Shown here: in pieces, positions 7,708-17,164 of the stretch
How positions within the stretch are numbered: position 1 is the stretch's first letter
Layout: every line of letters begins with the position of its first letter
NCBI RefSeq assembly: GCF_016862895.1
Contig: NZ_BONV01000026.1
Span: forward strand, 1-64,000
Source: Planotetraspora kaengkrachanensis
Lineage (GTDB): Bacteria > Actinomycetota > Actinomycetes > Streptosporangiales > Streptosporangiaceae
DNA length: 64,000 nt
Reading direction: 5' to 3'
Position numbers and translations under genes: made by a program
The notes under the pieces: model-generated
What the model was told of the DNA's origin: nothing
What the model saw: only the letters and a program-made list of their open reading frames with translations
Database searches by the model: none

Positions 7708-9786
7708 ATGAATCAGGACGACCGACTGGGCCCATACCGGCTGCTGAAGCGGCTCGGAGAGGGCGGCATGGGCGTGGTGCACCTCGCCCTCGACGCCCGC
7801 GGGAGGCAGGTGGCCGTCAAGGTCCTGCGCCCGGAGGTGGCGGGCGACGACGTCGCGCGCAGAAGGCTGTCGCGTGAGGTCGAGACCATGCGCAGGGTGC
7901 GCGGCTCGCACATCGCCGAGGTCGTCGACGCCGACGTGACCGGGCGGCGGCCCTACATCGTCACCCGCTACGTTCCCGGCCGCGCCATCGACGAGATGGT
8001 CAAGCAGGACGGCCCGTTCTCGCTCGACGTCCTCCTCAAGGTCGGGCGCGGCGTCGCCGAGGCGCTGACCGCGGTGCACGCGGCAGGCGTGATCCACCGC
8101 GACCTGAAGCCCGGGAACGTGCTCATGCTCGACGACGAGCCCGTTCTGATCGACTTCGGCATCGCCCAGGCGGTCGACGCCACCCGGCTCACCCAGACCG
8201 GCATGTTCATCGGCACCCCCGGCTACCTGGCGCCCGAGATCATCGAAGGCCAGGAGGGCGGCCCCGAGGTCGACGTGCACGCGTGGGCGGGCACGCTGCT
8301 CTACGCCGCGACCGGCCAGCCGCCGTTCGGCAAGGGCACGCTGGAGATGATCTTCTTCAACATCACCTCCGGCAAGGCGAACGTCGAGGCCGCACCCGAG
8401 CCGCTCCGGCCCGTCCTGCGGGCCGCGTTCCATCGGGACCCCGCCAAGCGCCCGTCGGCGGCCGAGTTGCTCCAGTGGACGGACCGCCTGACGCCGCGTC
8501 GCACCGGATACACCGCTCCCGACGAGATCTCCACCGTGGCGGAGGTCGACGAGGCGGCCCGGTGGGACAGGACCGGCGCCTCCCTGCCGTCCGGCGTCTC
8601 CAATCCCGCCGCCCCCGCCCCTCACGCCGCTCCTCCCGCTCCTGTGGCGCAGCCCGGATACGCGAGACCCGCTCCGGCGGCGTCCGGCACGCCCGCCGGG
8701 GAGTTCGTGTCGCTTCTCGACGACGCCCCCGCGAAGGGCCCCGCCCAGCACGGCGGCGACCCCTTCCCCACCGTCCGGGTGACGGGGGAGGACCTGCGCA
8801 GGGCAGGCATCCCGTCCGGCCCGTCGAGCAGACCTCCGGCGGAGGGGGACATCCCCACCAGGAGGGTCACCTCGGAGGAACTCCGCGAGTCGGCCATGCC
8901 CGGCCAGGCCTTCCACGAGCAGGCTCCCGGGTTCGCCCAGCCGCAGACGTACGACCAGACGCCGCGGGTGCAGCAGCCGCATCCCGCACCGTTCCTTCCG
9001 ACCGTCCGCGTCCCTCCGCGGGACGTGCCCCCGCCGCACGGCGTCCCTCCGTACCGGCCGGCGCCGCATGCGACGTCCCCGGCCATGGGCGCGGCGGGCA
9101 TGGCAGGCATCGGCCCGGCGGGCATGGCGGGCACGGCGCCGTCCGCGCATGCCGCTCCGGTGACGGCGGGCGCCCCGTTGCAGCGATCCAAGGCGTACGG
9201 CGTGGCGAGCACGATGTTGCTGATCGCCATGACGGGCCTGGCGGTGATCGCGCCGGTGCGGGTGTGCCTGGTCGCCCTGCCCGTGGTCGTCCTGCTGAGG
9301 GCCGCCGACTTCGCGCAGGCGCGGCTGAGCAGGAAGAGGCCGGCGGGCGCCGCGGCCGCGGACGTCGTCCGCGTGCTGGCGGACCCGGCCGCGCTGATCA
9401 AGTCGATCGGCGTCACGGCCCTGCTCGTGCCGCTCGCCGCCGTGCCGGCGACGTTCGTGACGGTGCTGCTCGCGCTCCTGGCGCGATCGATGACCGTTTC
9501 CGCCGCGGTGAGCTGGGGGGTCGCCGTAGGCTTGCTGATCGTCTGCGCGGGTCCGGGAGTACAGGCCCCCGGCCGGCAGATGCGGCGCATGCTCGCCTCG
9601 CTGGCTCCGGGCGGCCCGGCCGCGGCGAAGCTGGCATGGGGCGCCGGCGTCCTCGCGACCCTGGTGGGGCTGGTCGCGCTCACCAGCGTCGTGGGTAGAC
9701 CAATGGCAGGGCACTTGTGGGGTTCGGTCGACGTTCAATCAGTGCAACAACGCCTGACGGAGCTTCGCGGGACGGGGTATCGGTGA
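7708..9786 (+). CDS. Membrane Ser/Thr protein kinase (first of three tandem kinases)
   Basis: A 692-residue Hanks-type kinase. The kinase domain occupies about residues 8-265: Gly-rich loop GEGGMGVVH, ATP-binding lysine K38 in VAVKVL, catalytic loop HRDLKPGN, DFG, and GTPGYLAPE in the activation segment. A Pro-rich, probably disordered linker follows (about 290-490), then several hydrophobic helices, so the kinase is cytoplasmic and membrane-anchored. No PASTA or other extracellular sensor is seen. A -10-like TATGGT (7693-7698) lies nine bases before the ATG and no ribosome site is evident, suggesting a nearly leaderless mRNA. The next kinase gene overlaps its stop. Confidence 0.92.
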   Translation: MNQDDRLGPYRLLKRLGEGGMGVVHLALDARGRQVAVKVLRPEVAGDDVARRRLSREVETMRRVRGSHIAEVVDADVTGRRPYIVTRYVPGRAIDEMVKQDGPFSLDVLLKVGRGVAEALTAVHAAGVIHRDLKPGNVLMLDDEPVLIDFGIAQAVDATRLTQTGMFIGTPGYLAPEIIEGQEGGPEVDVHAWAGTLLYAATGQPPFGKGTLEMIFFNITSGKANVEAAPEPLRPVLRAAFHRDPAKRPSAAELLQWTDRLTPRRTGYTAPDEISTVAEVDEAARWDRTGASLPSGVSNPAAPAPHAAPPAPVAQPGYARPAPAASGTPAGEFVSLLDDAPAKGPAQHGGDPFPTVRVTGEDLRRAGIPSGPSSRPPAEGDIPTRRVTSEELRESAMPGQAFHEQAPGFAQPQTYDQTPRVQQPHPAPFLPTVRVPPRDVPPPHGVPPYRPAPHATSPAMGAAGMAGIGPAGMAGTAPSAHAAPVTAGAPLQRSKAYGVASTMLLIAMTGLAVIAPVRVCLVALPVVVLLRAADFAQARLSRKRPAGAAAADVVRVLADPAALIKSIGVTALLVPLAAVPATFVTVLLALLARSMTVSAAVSWGVAVGLLIVCAGPGVQAPGRQMRRMLASLAPGGPAAAKLAWGAGVLATLVGLVALTSVVGRPMAGHLWGSVDVQSVQQRLTELRGTGYR

Positions 9787-9797
9787 CGGGGGACGAC

Positions 9798-11744
9798 ATG
9801 TCGGCTACTGAGGCTCCGGAACGGATCGGCCCCTACCGGCTGTTACGCCAACTGGGCGAGGGCGGCATGGGAGTCGTCCACCTCGGGCTCGACGTCGAGG
9901 GCCGTCAGGTGGCCGTCAAGGTCCTGCACCCACACGTCGCCTCGGACCTCAAGGCGCGTGACCGCCTCACCCGCGAGGTCGAGACCATGCGGCGCGTGCG
10001 GAGCAGGCGGGTGGCGGAGGTCCTCGACGCCGACCTGACCGGCGCCACGCCGTACATCGTGACCAGGTACGCGCCCGGCCGGACGCTGGAGCAGGCCGTG
10101 CAGGAGGACGGGCCGCTGCCGGACGGGGAGATCATCCGTCTCGCCCGCGGGTTGTGCGAGGCGCTCGCCTCGATCCACGCGGCCGACGTCATCCATCGCG
10201 ACCTGAAGCCGGCGAACGTGATGCTCGTCGGCGGCGAACCCCTCGTCATCGACTTCGGCATCGCGCATCTGGTCAACGCCACCCGGCTCACCCAGACGGG
10301 GATGTTCGTCGGCACCCCCGGATATCTGGCCCCCGAGATCATCCGTGACTCGGGGATCACCCAGGCGGCCGACGTGCACGCTCTGGCGGCCACGGTGTTC
10401 TTCGCGGCGACCGGCAAGCCGCCGTTCGGCACGGGCACGTTCGAGGCGGTCTGCTTCCGCATCCTCGAGGGCAAGGCGAACATCGACCAGGCGCCGGGCT
10501 GGTTGCGCGCCTGGCTCAGGGCCGCCCTGGCCACGGAGATCGGCGACCGGCCCTCCGCCGGGTCGCTTCTGAGGCTCACCCAGACGCTCGACCCCTCCGT
10601 GACCGTGCTGCACGAGAACGCGCAGGACGGCGGGACCAGGGTGCTCGGCGCGACGGGGGGCGGGCGCGTCACCGACGGGACGAGGATCCTCGACGACGAC
10701 GTCACCTGGCCGGGCCGCGCGGACCGGCGGCAGGGCGTGGACGCCTCCGACGACAGCTACTCCGACCTGCTCCCCCCGGTGAACTACGTCAAGCCGGAGC
10801 GCCCGCGCCGCGAGCCGCCCGCGCCGCGCCAGGCGGCGTTCGCGCCGCAGCCGCAGGGGTACGGCCAGGCCCCGCCCGGCTACGGGACACCGCCCCAGCA
10901 GCCGCCGCCTTACCAGCCCGCGCCGTACCAGCCGGCCGCCTACCCGCCTCCGGCCGCCCAGGCGCCGCCGCCGCGTCCCGACCAGCGGGTGGCGGGATAT
11001 CCCGACCCGCGCACGACCGCCGCGCCGCCCGGCCAGGGCGCGCCCGCGCAGGGCAGGCCGCAGGCGGGGGAGCAGCAGAAAACCCCCTACCGGGGCAGTC
11101 ACCCGCTCGTGTCGGCCTTCCTGCTCGTCGCGCTGGTGGCCCTGACCTGTCTGCTGCCGGTGACCGTGGCCCTGATCGCCGTCGGCCTGTCGGTGTGCCT
11201 GCGCGTGACGCACTACCTGCTCGACGGCATCATGGAGCGGCGCTCGATCCGGGGCAGCAGCGGCGCCGATCCCCTCATCGCGGTGGCGGGCGCCCCGTGG
11301 GCGCTGATCAAGGCCGCGCTCGCGACCCTGGTGCAGGTGCCGCTCGCCGCGTTGTTCGGTGTGTGCGTGTGGGGCGGCTTCTACTACCTCGGGGATTTCA
11401 GCATCGACAGGTCGGCCGCGTACGCCGCCGCCGCCTTCGTGGCCGGGCTGTTCCTCCTGCCCGGAGGCGGCGCGCCCCGCAAGGCCGTCGCACGGACGCT
11501 GAGCTCCGCCATCCGCAGCCCGGGCGCCGCCATGGTCATCACGATCGCGGTGGGCGCGCTGGCGTTCTTCGCCGTGCTGACGGCGATGTCCGCGACCGCC
11601 TCGTGGGCGCCGTGGCGGGCGCCGTCGGGGGTCATCGAAAGCCTGCAGCAACAGGGCAGGGAGACCGTCGGCAACCTCGTGGGCGGGCTCGTCGGCGACC
11701 TTCTGGACAGACTCGGGCTCGGCTTTGTGAGCTTCTGGAACTGA
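9798..11744 (+). CDS. Membrane Ser/Thr protein kinase (second of three)
   Basis: A 648-residue Hanks-type kinase closely related to its neighbour: GEGGMGVVHLG, VAVKVL, HRDLKPAN, DFG and GTPGYLAPE, then a long Pro/Gln/Ala-rich linker (about 345-440) and several membrane helices at the C-terminus. GGGGGA (9788-9793) supports ATG 9798. An in-frame GTG at 9783 would overlap the upstream stop as GTGA and is a real alternative. Either way it is translationally close to the first kinase, so the pair looks like a duplication kept as an operon. Confidence 0.9.
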   Translation: MSATEAPERIGPYRLLRQLGEGGMGVVHLGLDVEGRQVAVKVLHPHVASDLKARDRLTREVETMRRVRSRRVAEVLDADLTGATPYIVTRYAPGRTLEQAVQEDGPLPDGEIIRLARGLCEALASIHAADVIHRDLKPANVMLVGGEPLVIDFGIAHLVNATRLTQTGMFVGTPGYLAPEIIRDSGITQAADVHALAATVFFAATGKPPFGTGTFEAVCFRILEGKANIDQAPGWLRAWLRAALATEIGDRPSAGSLLRLTQTLDPSVTVLHENAQDGGTRVLGATGGGRVTDGTRILDDDVTWPGRADRRQGVDASDDSYSDLLPPVNYVKPERPRREPPAPRQAAFAPQPQGYGQAPPGYGTPPQQPPPYQPAPYQPAAYPPPAAQAPPPRPDQRVAGYPDPRTTAAPPGQGAPAQGRPQAGEQQKTPYRGSHPLVSAFLLVALVALTCLLPVTVALIAVGLSVCLRVTHYLLDGIMERRSIRGSSGADPLIAVAGAPWALIKAALATLVQVPLAALFGVCVWGGFYYLGDFSIDRSAAYAAAAFVAGLFLLPGGGAPRKAVARTLSSAIRSPGAAMVITIAVGALAFFAVLTAMSATASWAPWRAPSGVIESLQQQGRETVGNLVGGLVGDLLDRLGLGFVSFWN

Positions 11745-11801
11745 CGGGCCGGAACTGACGGGCCGGAACTGACCGGGGCCCATCGACGCGGAGGGAGCGG
11801 G

Positions 11802-13163
11802 ATGAGTACGCAGGAAGACCTCGGCTCCTATCGTCTGCTCTCCCTGCTCGGCTCCGGCGGATTCGGCGAGGTGCACCTGGCCCTCGACGCGGGCGGTCAC
11901 ACCGTCGCGGTCAAGGTGCTGCATCCGCACGTGGCCTCCGACGCCTTCGCCCTCACCCGCCTCGCCCGCGAGGTCGAGACGATGCGCCGGGTTCGCGGCC
12001 CGCACATCGCCGAGGTCCTCGACGCCTCGCTGACCGGTCCGCGGCCCTACATCGTCACCCGCTACGTGCAGGGCCGCCCGCTCAACACCGTGATCGCGTC
12101 CGACGGCCCCGTTCGGGGCGACGATCTCGTACGGCTCGCGCGCGGGCTGTCCGAGGCGCTCACCTCGATCCACGCCGCGGGGGTCGTTCACCGGGATCTG
12201 AAGCCGGCCAATGTGATCATCTCCGACGGAGAGCCGTACGTGATCGACTTCGGGATCGCCTGCGCGCTCGAGTCGGCCTCCGTCACGGCGTCGGGCGCCG
12301 TGGTCGGCACGCCCGGTTATCTGGCCCCGGAGGTGCTGGAGGGCCGCGACGCCGGTCCGGAGGCCGACGTCTTCGCCTGGGCCGCGACCATGGCGTTCGC
12401 CGCGGCGGGGCGGCAGCCGTACGGGACCGGACCTGCGGCGGCGGTCGCCTACCGGGTGGTCCATCGCGAGCCGGACCTGTCCGGCGTCCCCTCCTGGCTC
12501 GGCCCGCTGCTCGCGGAGTGCCTGCGGACCGATCCGGGAGCGCGGCCGACCGCGACGCAACTGGCCGCACGCCTCGGTGCGGCCGCGCCCGCTGTCGCCG
12601 AGGTCGCCGAGCCTCGTGGCTCGGGCAGGCGGGCCGCCGAGCCCCGCCCGCTCTACTCAGGCGACCTTCCGCCATTCAACGGTTACTCCGAGAGATACGC
12701 CGAGGGATACGCCGAGCCGGTCCCGCCGCGTGGACGCCCGCTCGACCACCGGGACGCCGAAGTGACCTCGGCCGGCAACGTCAACGAGGCACGTACCCAG
12801 GAGTGGCGGCCCGCCGCGAAGCAGCGATCGGTCGAGGACGCGCGGGCCCGGCACCGCCAGAAGCTCCACCGGCGCTGGGTGATCGGATCGAGCGTGGTCG
12901 TCGGCCTGTTCGCGGCGGCGGCCCGGCAGTACCTGCCCGAGGTCTCGCTCCTGCTGCTCGTGCTGTACGGCATAGGGGTCGTCGTCGACGTCACGTTCGG
13001 GCTGCTGGCGAGGTCGCGCTCCCGCGTGCTCGTGGACGTCATGGGCGGCGTCGGCGCCGTGGCGGTGTGGGCCCTGCTGAGCAGCCTGTTCAGCACGATG
13101 ACGTTGCTGCTCGCCGTCGGCACCGTCCTGTTCCTGCTGATCGGCCTCGTCGTCGCGAGCTGA
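11802..13163 (+). CDS. Ser/Thr protein kinase with C-terminal membrane helices (third of three)
   Basis: A 453-residue kinase with a shorter linker than the other two. Motifs: GSGGFGEVH, VAVKVLHPH, HRDLKPAN, DFG and GTPGYLAPE. A disordered linker at about 270-355 carries a small repeat (SERYAEGYAEPV). The chain ends in three or four hydrophobic helices joined by a basic loop (LARSRSRV). A good ribosome site (GGAGGGAG) precedes ATG 11802. It lies 57 bases after the second kinase, in a short spacer that repeats the words GGCCGGAACTGAC. Confidence 0.92.
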   Translation: MSTQEDLGSYRLLSLLGSGGFGEVHLALDAGGHTVAVKVLHPHVASDAFALTRLAREVETMRRVRGPHIAEVLDASLTGPRPYIVTRYVQGRPLNTVIASDGPVRGDDLVRLARGLSEALTSIHAAGVVHRDLKPANVIISDGEPYVIDFGIACALESASVTASGAVVGTPGYLAPEVLEGRDAGPEADVFAWAATMAFAAAGRQPYGTGPAAAVAYRVVHREPDLSGVPSWLGPLLAECLRTDPGARPTATQLAARLGAAAPAVAEVAEPRGSGRRAAEPRPLYSGDLPPFNGYSERYAEGYAEPVPPRGRPLDHRDAEVTSAGNVNEARTQEWRPAAKQRSVEDARARHRQKLHRRWVIGSSVVVGLFAAAARQYLPEVSLLLLVLYGIGVVVDVTFGLLARSRSRVLVDVMGGVGAVAVWALLSSLFSTMTLLLAVGTVLFLLIGLVVAS

Positions 13164-13271
13164 CGGGCACCCGGCTGCCGCTTCTGGAATAAAGTTCGGT
13201 ATCGTGGCGGGAGTGGACTTCCGGGTATGAGCACGGTCACGTCGCCCGTGACCGGAGGTTTGCGACCAAGC

Positions 13272-13283
13272 TACCCACGGGTA
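13272..13283. promoter_or_regulatory. Candidate operator upstream of etfBA
   Basis: TACCCACGGGTA is an inverted repeat with 5-bp arms, about 156 bases before etfB. A second perfect 12-bp palindrome, GTCTTGCAAGAC, lies at 13352-13363. Inverted repeats of the TACCC/GGGTA kind are used by some TetR-type regulators of lipid metabolism in actinomycetes, so control of etfBA is plausible but unproven. The remaining leader holds no gene. Confidence 0.4.
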
Positions 13284-13438
13284 ACATAGCGCCTGGGAAC
13301 CAGGGAGGACTCCGGGACACCCACTGTCATTAGGCTTACGGGCTCCTGGCAGTCTTGCAAGACGTGCGCGTACCCCCACGGGCGCGTCCGATAAACCGCG
13401 GCGTCAGCCGTACGGAAAGGGGAGGTCGGCCACCGGCC

Positions 13439-14218
13439 ATGAACATCGTCGTCTGCGTGAAGCAGGTCCCCGACACGGCGACCGAGCGCAAGCTGAGGTC
13501 CGATGACAAGACGCTCGACCGCGACGCCGCCGACGGCGTCGTCAACGAGCTCGACGAGTACGCGGTCGAGGAGGCGCTGCGGCTCAAGGAGGCTCACGGG
13601 GGTGAGGTGACCGTCCTTACCATGGGCCCGGCCAAGGCCACCGAGACCATCCGCAAGGCGCTCGCGATGGGCGCGGACAAGGCCGTCCACCTCAGCGACG
13701 ACGCGTTGCACGGGTCGGACGCCCTGTCCACCTCCTACGCCCTGGCGGAGACGCTGAAGAAGATCGGCTTCGACCTGGTGATCCTGGGTTCGGAGTCGAC
13801 CGACGCCCGCACCGGCGTGCTCGCCGCGATGCTGGCCGAGCGGCTGGGCGCGCCCCAGCTGACCCTCGCCAACAAGGTCGAGGTGGACGGATCGGCGATC
13901 ACGATCCAGCGGGTGACCGACTACGGCTACGACCGGGTCGAGGCGTCGCTGCCCGCCGTCGTGTCCGTGGTCGAGAAGATCAACGAGCCGCGGTACCCGT
14001 CCTTCAAGGGCATCATGGCCGCCAAGAAGAAGCCGGTCGAGTCGCTCGCCATCGGCGACGCGGAGATCTCGGCCGAGCAGGTGGGCCTGGCCAGCGCGTG
14101 GAGCGAGGTCGTGGAGTTCGCGGCCGCGCCGCCCCGCGCCGCGGGCACCGTGGTCAAGGACGAGGGCGACGGCGGCGTGAAGGCCGCCGAGTTCCTCGCG
14201 TCGAAGAAGTTCGTCTGA
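13439..14218 (+). CDS. etfB: Electron transfer flavoprotein beta subunit
   Basis: A 259-residue EtfB/FixA protein. It starts MNIVVCVKQVPDTA, the conserved N-terminus of the family, and contains the AMP-binding region VILGSESTDARTGVLAAMLAE. With EtfA it forms the heterodimer that takes electrons from acyl-CoA dehydrogenases and passes them to the quinone pool. The start is set by homology; the GGGGAGG before it (13419-13425) is about 13 bases away, a long spacing. etfA follows 11 bases after the stop. Confidence 0.93.
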   Translation: MNIVVCVKQVPDTATERKLRSDDKTLDRDAADGVVNELDEYAVEEALRLKEAHGGEVTVLTMGPAKATETIRKALAMGADKAVHLSDDALHGSDALSTSYALAETLKKIGFDLVILGSESTDARTGVLAAMLAERLGAPQLTLANKVEVDGSAITIQRVTDYGYDRVEASLPAVVSVVEKINEPRYPSFKGIMAAKKKPVESLAIGDAEISAEQVGLASAWSEVVEFAAAPPRAAGTVVKDEGDGGVKAAEFLASKKFV

Positions 14219-14229
14219 GGGGCCTCGAG

Positions 14230-15183
14230 ATGAGTGAGATTCTGGTGCTCGTCGAGCACGCCGACGGTGACGTCAAGAAGGTCACCCTCGAACTGCTGAC
14301 CCTGGCGCGGTCGCTGGGCGAGCCGTCAGCCGTCTGGGCAGGCCCCGGCTACACGGACGCCGCGAAGGCCAGGCTGGCCGAGTACGGCGCGGCCAAGATC
14401 TACGTCGCCTCGAGCGAGGAGATCGTGGACCACGTCGTGGCGCCGAAGGCCGAGTTGCTGGCCAAGCTCGTGTCCGACTCCTCGCCGGCCGCGGTGCTCG
14501 TCGCCGCCACGGCCGAGGGCAAGGAGATCGCGGGCCGCCTGGCCATCAAGACCGACTCCGGTGTGATCACCGACGCGGTGGGCGTGAGCGAGGGCTTCGT
14601 CGCCGACCAGTCGATCTTCGGTGGCGGCGTAAACGTGCGCAGCCGCGTGACCAAGGGGACGCCGATCGTGGCGGTCCGCCCGAACTCCACCGCCCCCGTC
14701 GCCGAGCCCGGCGCGGGCGCCGAGGAGAAGGTGGAGATCGCCCTGTCGGACTCCGCACGTGCGGCGAAGGTCGTCGAGCGGGTCAAGCAGGAGAGGGGCG
14801 CCCGTCCCGAGCTCACCGAGGCCGCGATCGTGGTCTCCGGCGGCCGCGGCGTCGGCTCGGGCGAGAACTTCGCGATCATCGAGAAGCTGGCCGACTCGCT
14901 CGGCGCGGCGGTCGGCGCGTCCCGCGCCGCCACCGACGCGGGCTGGTACCCGCACCAGTTCCAGGTGGGGCAGACGGGCAAGACCGTGTCGCCGCAGCTG
15001 TACATCGCGACCGGCATCTCCGGCGCCATCCAGCACCGGGCGGGCATGCAGACGTCGAAGACCATCGTCGTGATCAACAAGGACCCCGAGGCCCCGATCT
15101 TCGAGATCGCCGACTTCGGCGTCGTGGGCGACCTGTTCCAGGTCGTCCCCCAGTTGACCGAAGAGATCGAGAAGCGCAAGTAG
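14230..15183 (+). CDS. etfA: Electron transfer flavoprotein alpha subunit
   Basis: A 317-residue EtfA/FixB protein, partner of EtfB. The C-terminal FAD domain contains SGGRGVGSGENF, GASRAATDAGW, the QVGQTGKTVSPQLYIA stretch and GISGAIQHRAGMQ, all typical FAD contacts. GAGGGG (14217-14222) lies seven bases before the ATG and overlaps the etfB stop. A strong terminator follows. Confidence 0.95.
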   Translation: MSEILVLVEHADGDVKKVTLELLTLARSLGEPSAVWAGPGYTDAAKARLAEYGAAKIYVASSEEIVDHVVAPKAELLAKLVSDSSPAAVLVAATAEGKEIAGRLAIKTDSGVITDAVGVSEGFVADQSIFGGGVNVRSRVTKGTPIVAVRPNSTAPVAEPGAGAEEKVEIALSDSARAAKVVERVKQERGARPELTEAAIVVSGGRGVGSGENFAIIEKLADSLGAAVGASRAATDAGWYPHQFQVGQTGKTVSPQLYIATGISGAIQHRAGMQTSKTIVVINKDPEAPIFEIADFGVVGDLFQVVPQLTEEIEKRK

Positions 15184-15223
15184 TAAGCAGGTAGGAAACA
15201 GGCAGGACCCGGCACGACGGGAG

Positions 15224-15254
15224 CGGCGCCGCACGGCATGTGCGGCGCCGTTTT
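15224..15254 (+). terminator. Intrinsic terminator after etfBA
   Basis: CGGCGCCGCAC pairs with GTGCGGCGCCG over 11 bp with a 5-base loop, followed by TTTT. It lies between the convergent etfA and MFS genes. Confidence 0.85.
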
Positions 15255-15350
15255 CGTGTGCCATCCCGCCGTACGGAGGTCCGGCCGCAGGGACGCCCCC
15301 CTGTCCCGGCAGGAGGGGACGTCCCGATTCCTCCAGGACGAACGTCATGT

Positions 15351-16559
15351 TCAGGCGGCCAGCGGCAGCTCTTCCAACTCCTCCAGTTCGAGCAGCGTCT
15401 CCGACTCGACGTCGACAGGGAGCGGCTTGGGCAGGAACCGCGCGGCGCCGGCCACGAACACGCCGAGCACGACCGCGGTCGCCATGGCGGTCCGCAGCGA
15501 GGTCAGCGAGGACAGCCCGCCGATCACGACCGGGCCGAGCAGCAGGCCCGCGTAGCCCATCGCGCCCGCCTGGGCGATCGCCGGACCGGGGTTCGCCGTC
15601 GCCGTGCCCGCAAGGGACAGGGCCATCGGCGAGATCGTCGCCACGGCCAGGCCGACGAAGATCATGGCGCCCACGGCGGTGAGGGCGGACGGGGCGGCGA
15701 CGACGAGCAGGAACGTGGCCGCCGTCGCACCGCCGGAGAACAGGATCAGCCCGCGCGCGCCGTACTTGCCGCGGAGCCGGTCTCCGGACAGCCTGCCGAG
15801 CAGCATGCCGAGCTCGAACGCCGGGTAGCCGAGCGCGGCGACCGCTTCCGGGGCGCCGAGCGTGTCCAGGAGGTAGAGCCCGTTCCAGTCGGCCACGATG
15901 CCCTCGATCATGAACGCGCCGAAGGTGATCGCGCCGAGGAGGTAGATCACGCCGGGCAGCCTCTTCCGGGAGTGACCGGGCCCGTGCTCGGGCTCGGCGA
16001 CCGGGTCCGGCACGTAGGTGCGGCCCAGAACCGCCACGACGGGCAGGGAGATCAGCGCGATCACCGTCAGATGGGCGGTGAGCGACAGGTCGGCGACGAT
16101 GGCGACGGTGCCGACGAGCCCCGCCGAGATCGCGCCCACGCACCAGCCCGCGTGCATGCCGCTCATCAGCGAGTGGCCGTAGGCCTGCTCGACCGCCGAG
16201 CCCTGCGCGTTCATGGCGACGTCCACCGCGCCGAAGGTCATGCCGAAGACGGCGGTGGCCAGCACCATGAGCGGGAATGTGGGAGCGAGGGCGACGAACG
16301 CCAGCGAGACCGCGCAGAGGGGGGCCGCGATCCTGAGGACCGCGCGACTGCCGGCCTTCGCCATGATCACCCGCATCGCCTGCATGCTCAGCAGCGCGCC
16401 GACGCCCCACGCGAGCAGGGCGACGCCGACGGCGGACTCCGGTAAGTGGAGCCTTTCCGCCAGCGCGGGTAGGCGCACGGTGAACGTTCCGCACATAAGG
16501 CCGGCCAGGACGAACGTGAGGACGGCACCGTTGCGGGCCGTCCTCAGGGCGCGGGTCAT
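15351..16559 (-). CDS. MFS transporter
   Basis: A 402-residue major facilitator protein with about twelve hydrophobic segments. It resembles small actinomycete MFS proteins of the sugar-efflux/FucP-like group, but the substrate is not clear. The start MTRALRTARNG follows GGAAAGGAA on the minus strand. It is downstream of, and in the same direction as, the TetR gene, with 107 bases between them; that gap holds an inverted repeat (CCGGTC at 16611-16616 with GACCGG at 16622-16627). The TetR protein probably controls this transporter. The C-terminal tail is rich in Glu and Leu. Confidence 0.85.
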   Translation of the reverse strand: MTRALRTARNGAVLTFVLAGLMCGTFTVRLPALAERLHLPESAVGVALLAWGVGALLSMQAMRVIMAKAGSRAVLRIAAPLCAVSLAFVALAPTFPLMVLATAVFGMTFGAVDVAMNAQGSAVEQAYGHSLMSGMHAGWCVGAISAGLVGTVAIVADLSLTAHLTVIALISLPVVAVLGRTYVPDPVAEPEHGPGHSRKRLPGVIYLLGAITFGAFMIEGIVADWNGLYLLDTLGAPEAVAALGYPAFELGMLLGRLSGDRLRGKYGARGLILFSGGATAATFLLVVAAPSALTAVGAMIFVGLAVATISPMALSLAGTATANPGPAIAQAGAMGYAGLLLGPVVIGGLSSLTSLRTAMATAVVLGVFVAGAARFLPKPLPVDVESETLLELEELEELPLAA

Positions 16560-16666
16560 CACGGGTTCCTTTCCAGGGTTTCCGGGTCGGATGATGCGGG
16601 CAGACAGAAGCCGGTCGCCCTGACCGGCCGTATTGCCGGAAGGGGCGACCACCAAAACGGGGGGAA

Positions 16667-17158
16667 TCAGAGCAGGGCGAGCAGTCCCTGCCGCACCGCG
16701 GCGTAGTCGACGATCGCGGGACAGTGGGTGGCGACCTCCCAGACGCCCTCGCACGCCAGCCGTACGATCTGGGACGTCCGCGGATCGGGTTCGTCGTCCA
16801 GGCCGTGCCGATGCCAGCGGGCCATCGCCTCGCGCAGGGGCGCGAGGAGTTCCGGATCGCCCGCCGCCCCCGTGACCACGGCCCAGCGTCTCAGCCTGCC
16901 GCTTTCGATGGCCTCGAAGGTCGCCTTCAGATAGGCGCGCGTGTACGTGGATTCACGCTGAGCCTCGATCATCGCGTCGAACTCGCCGATAAGGCGTTCG
17001 ATCATGGCTTTGATCAGGGCTTCCTTGTGCGCGAAGTGGTAGAGGAGACCGCCCTTGCTGACGCCGGCGCGCTCGGCCACGGCGGCCAGCGTGAGCCCCT
17101 GGGACCCCTGGTCCTCCAGCAGGCATTCCGCCGCGTCGAGTAGCTCGTCCCTCCTCAT
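16667..17158 (-). CDS. TetR-family transcriptional regulator
   Basis: A 163-residue TetR regulator. The N-terminal helix-turn-helix reads LAAVAERAGVSKGGLLYHFAHKEAL (about residues 24-48), followed by an all-helical ligand domain. The ATG at 17158 has no ribosome site; a -10 element TACAGT ends seven bases upstream, so the mRNA is probably leaderless. An operator-like inverted repeat sits in the promoter, which implies self-repression. The adjacent MFS gene is the likely target. Confidence 0.9.
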   Translation of the reverse strand: MRRDELLDAAECLLEDQGSQGLTLAAVAERAGVSKGGLLYHFAHKEALIKAMIERLIGEFDAMIEAQRESTYTRAYLKATFEAIESGRLRRWAVVTGAAGDPELLAPLREAMARWHRHGLDDEPDPRTSQIVRLACEGVWEVATHCPAIVDYAAVRQGLLALL

Positions 17159-17164
17159 GGCACT

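Noticed and set aside
9843-12560. A 905-codon open frame on the minus strand
   Set aside because: It lies antisense to the second and third kinase genes, has Arg/Gly/Pro-rich composition typical of GC-rich shadow frames, and matches no family.
15240-16445. A 401-codon plus-strand frame across the MFS gene
   Set aside because: Composition is Arg/Gly/His-rich without any fold signature; the minus-strand MFS frame is clearly the coding one.
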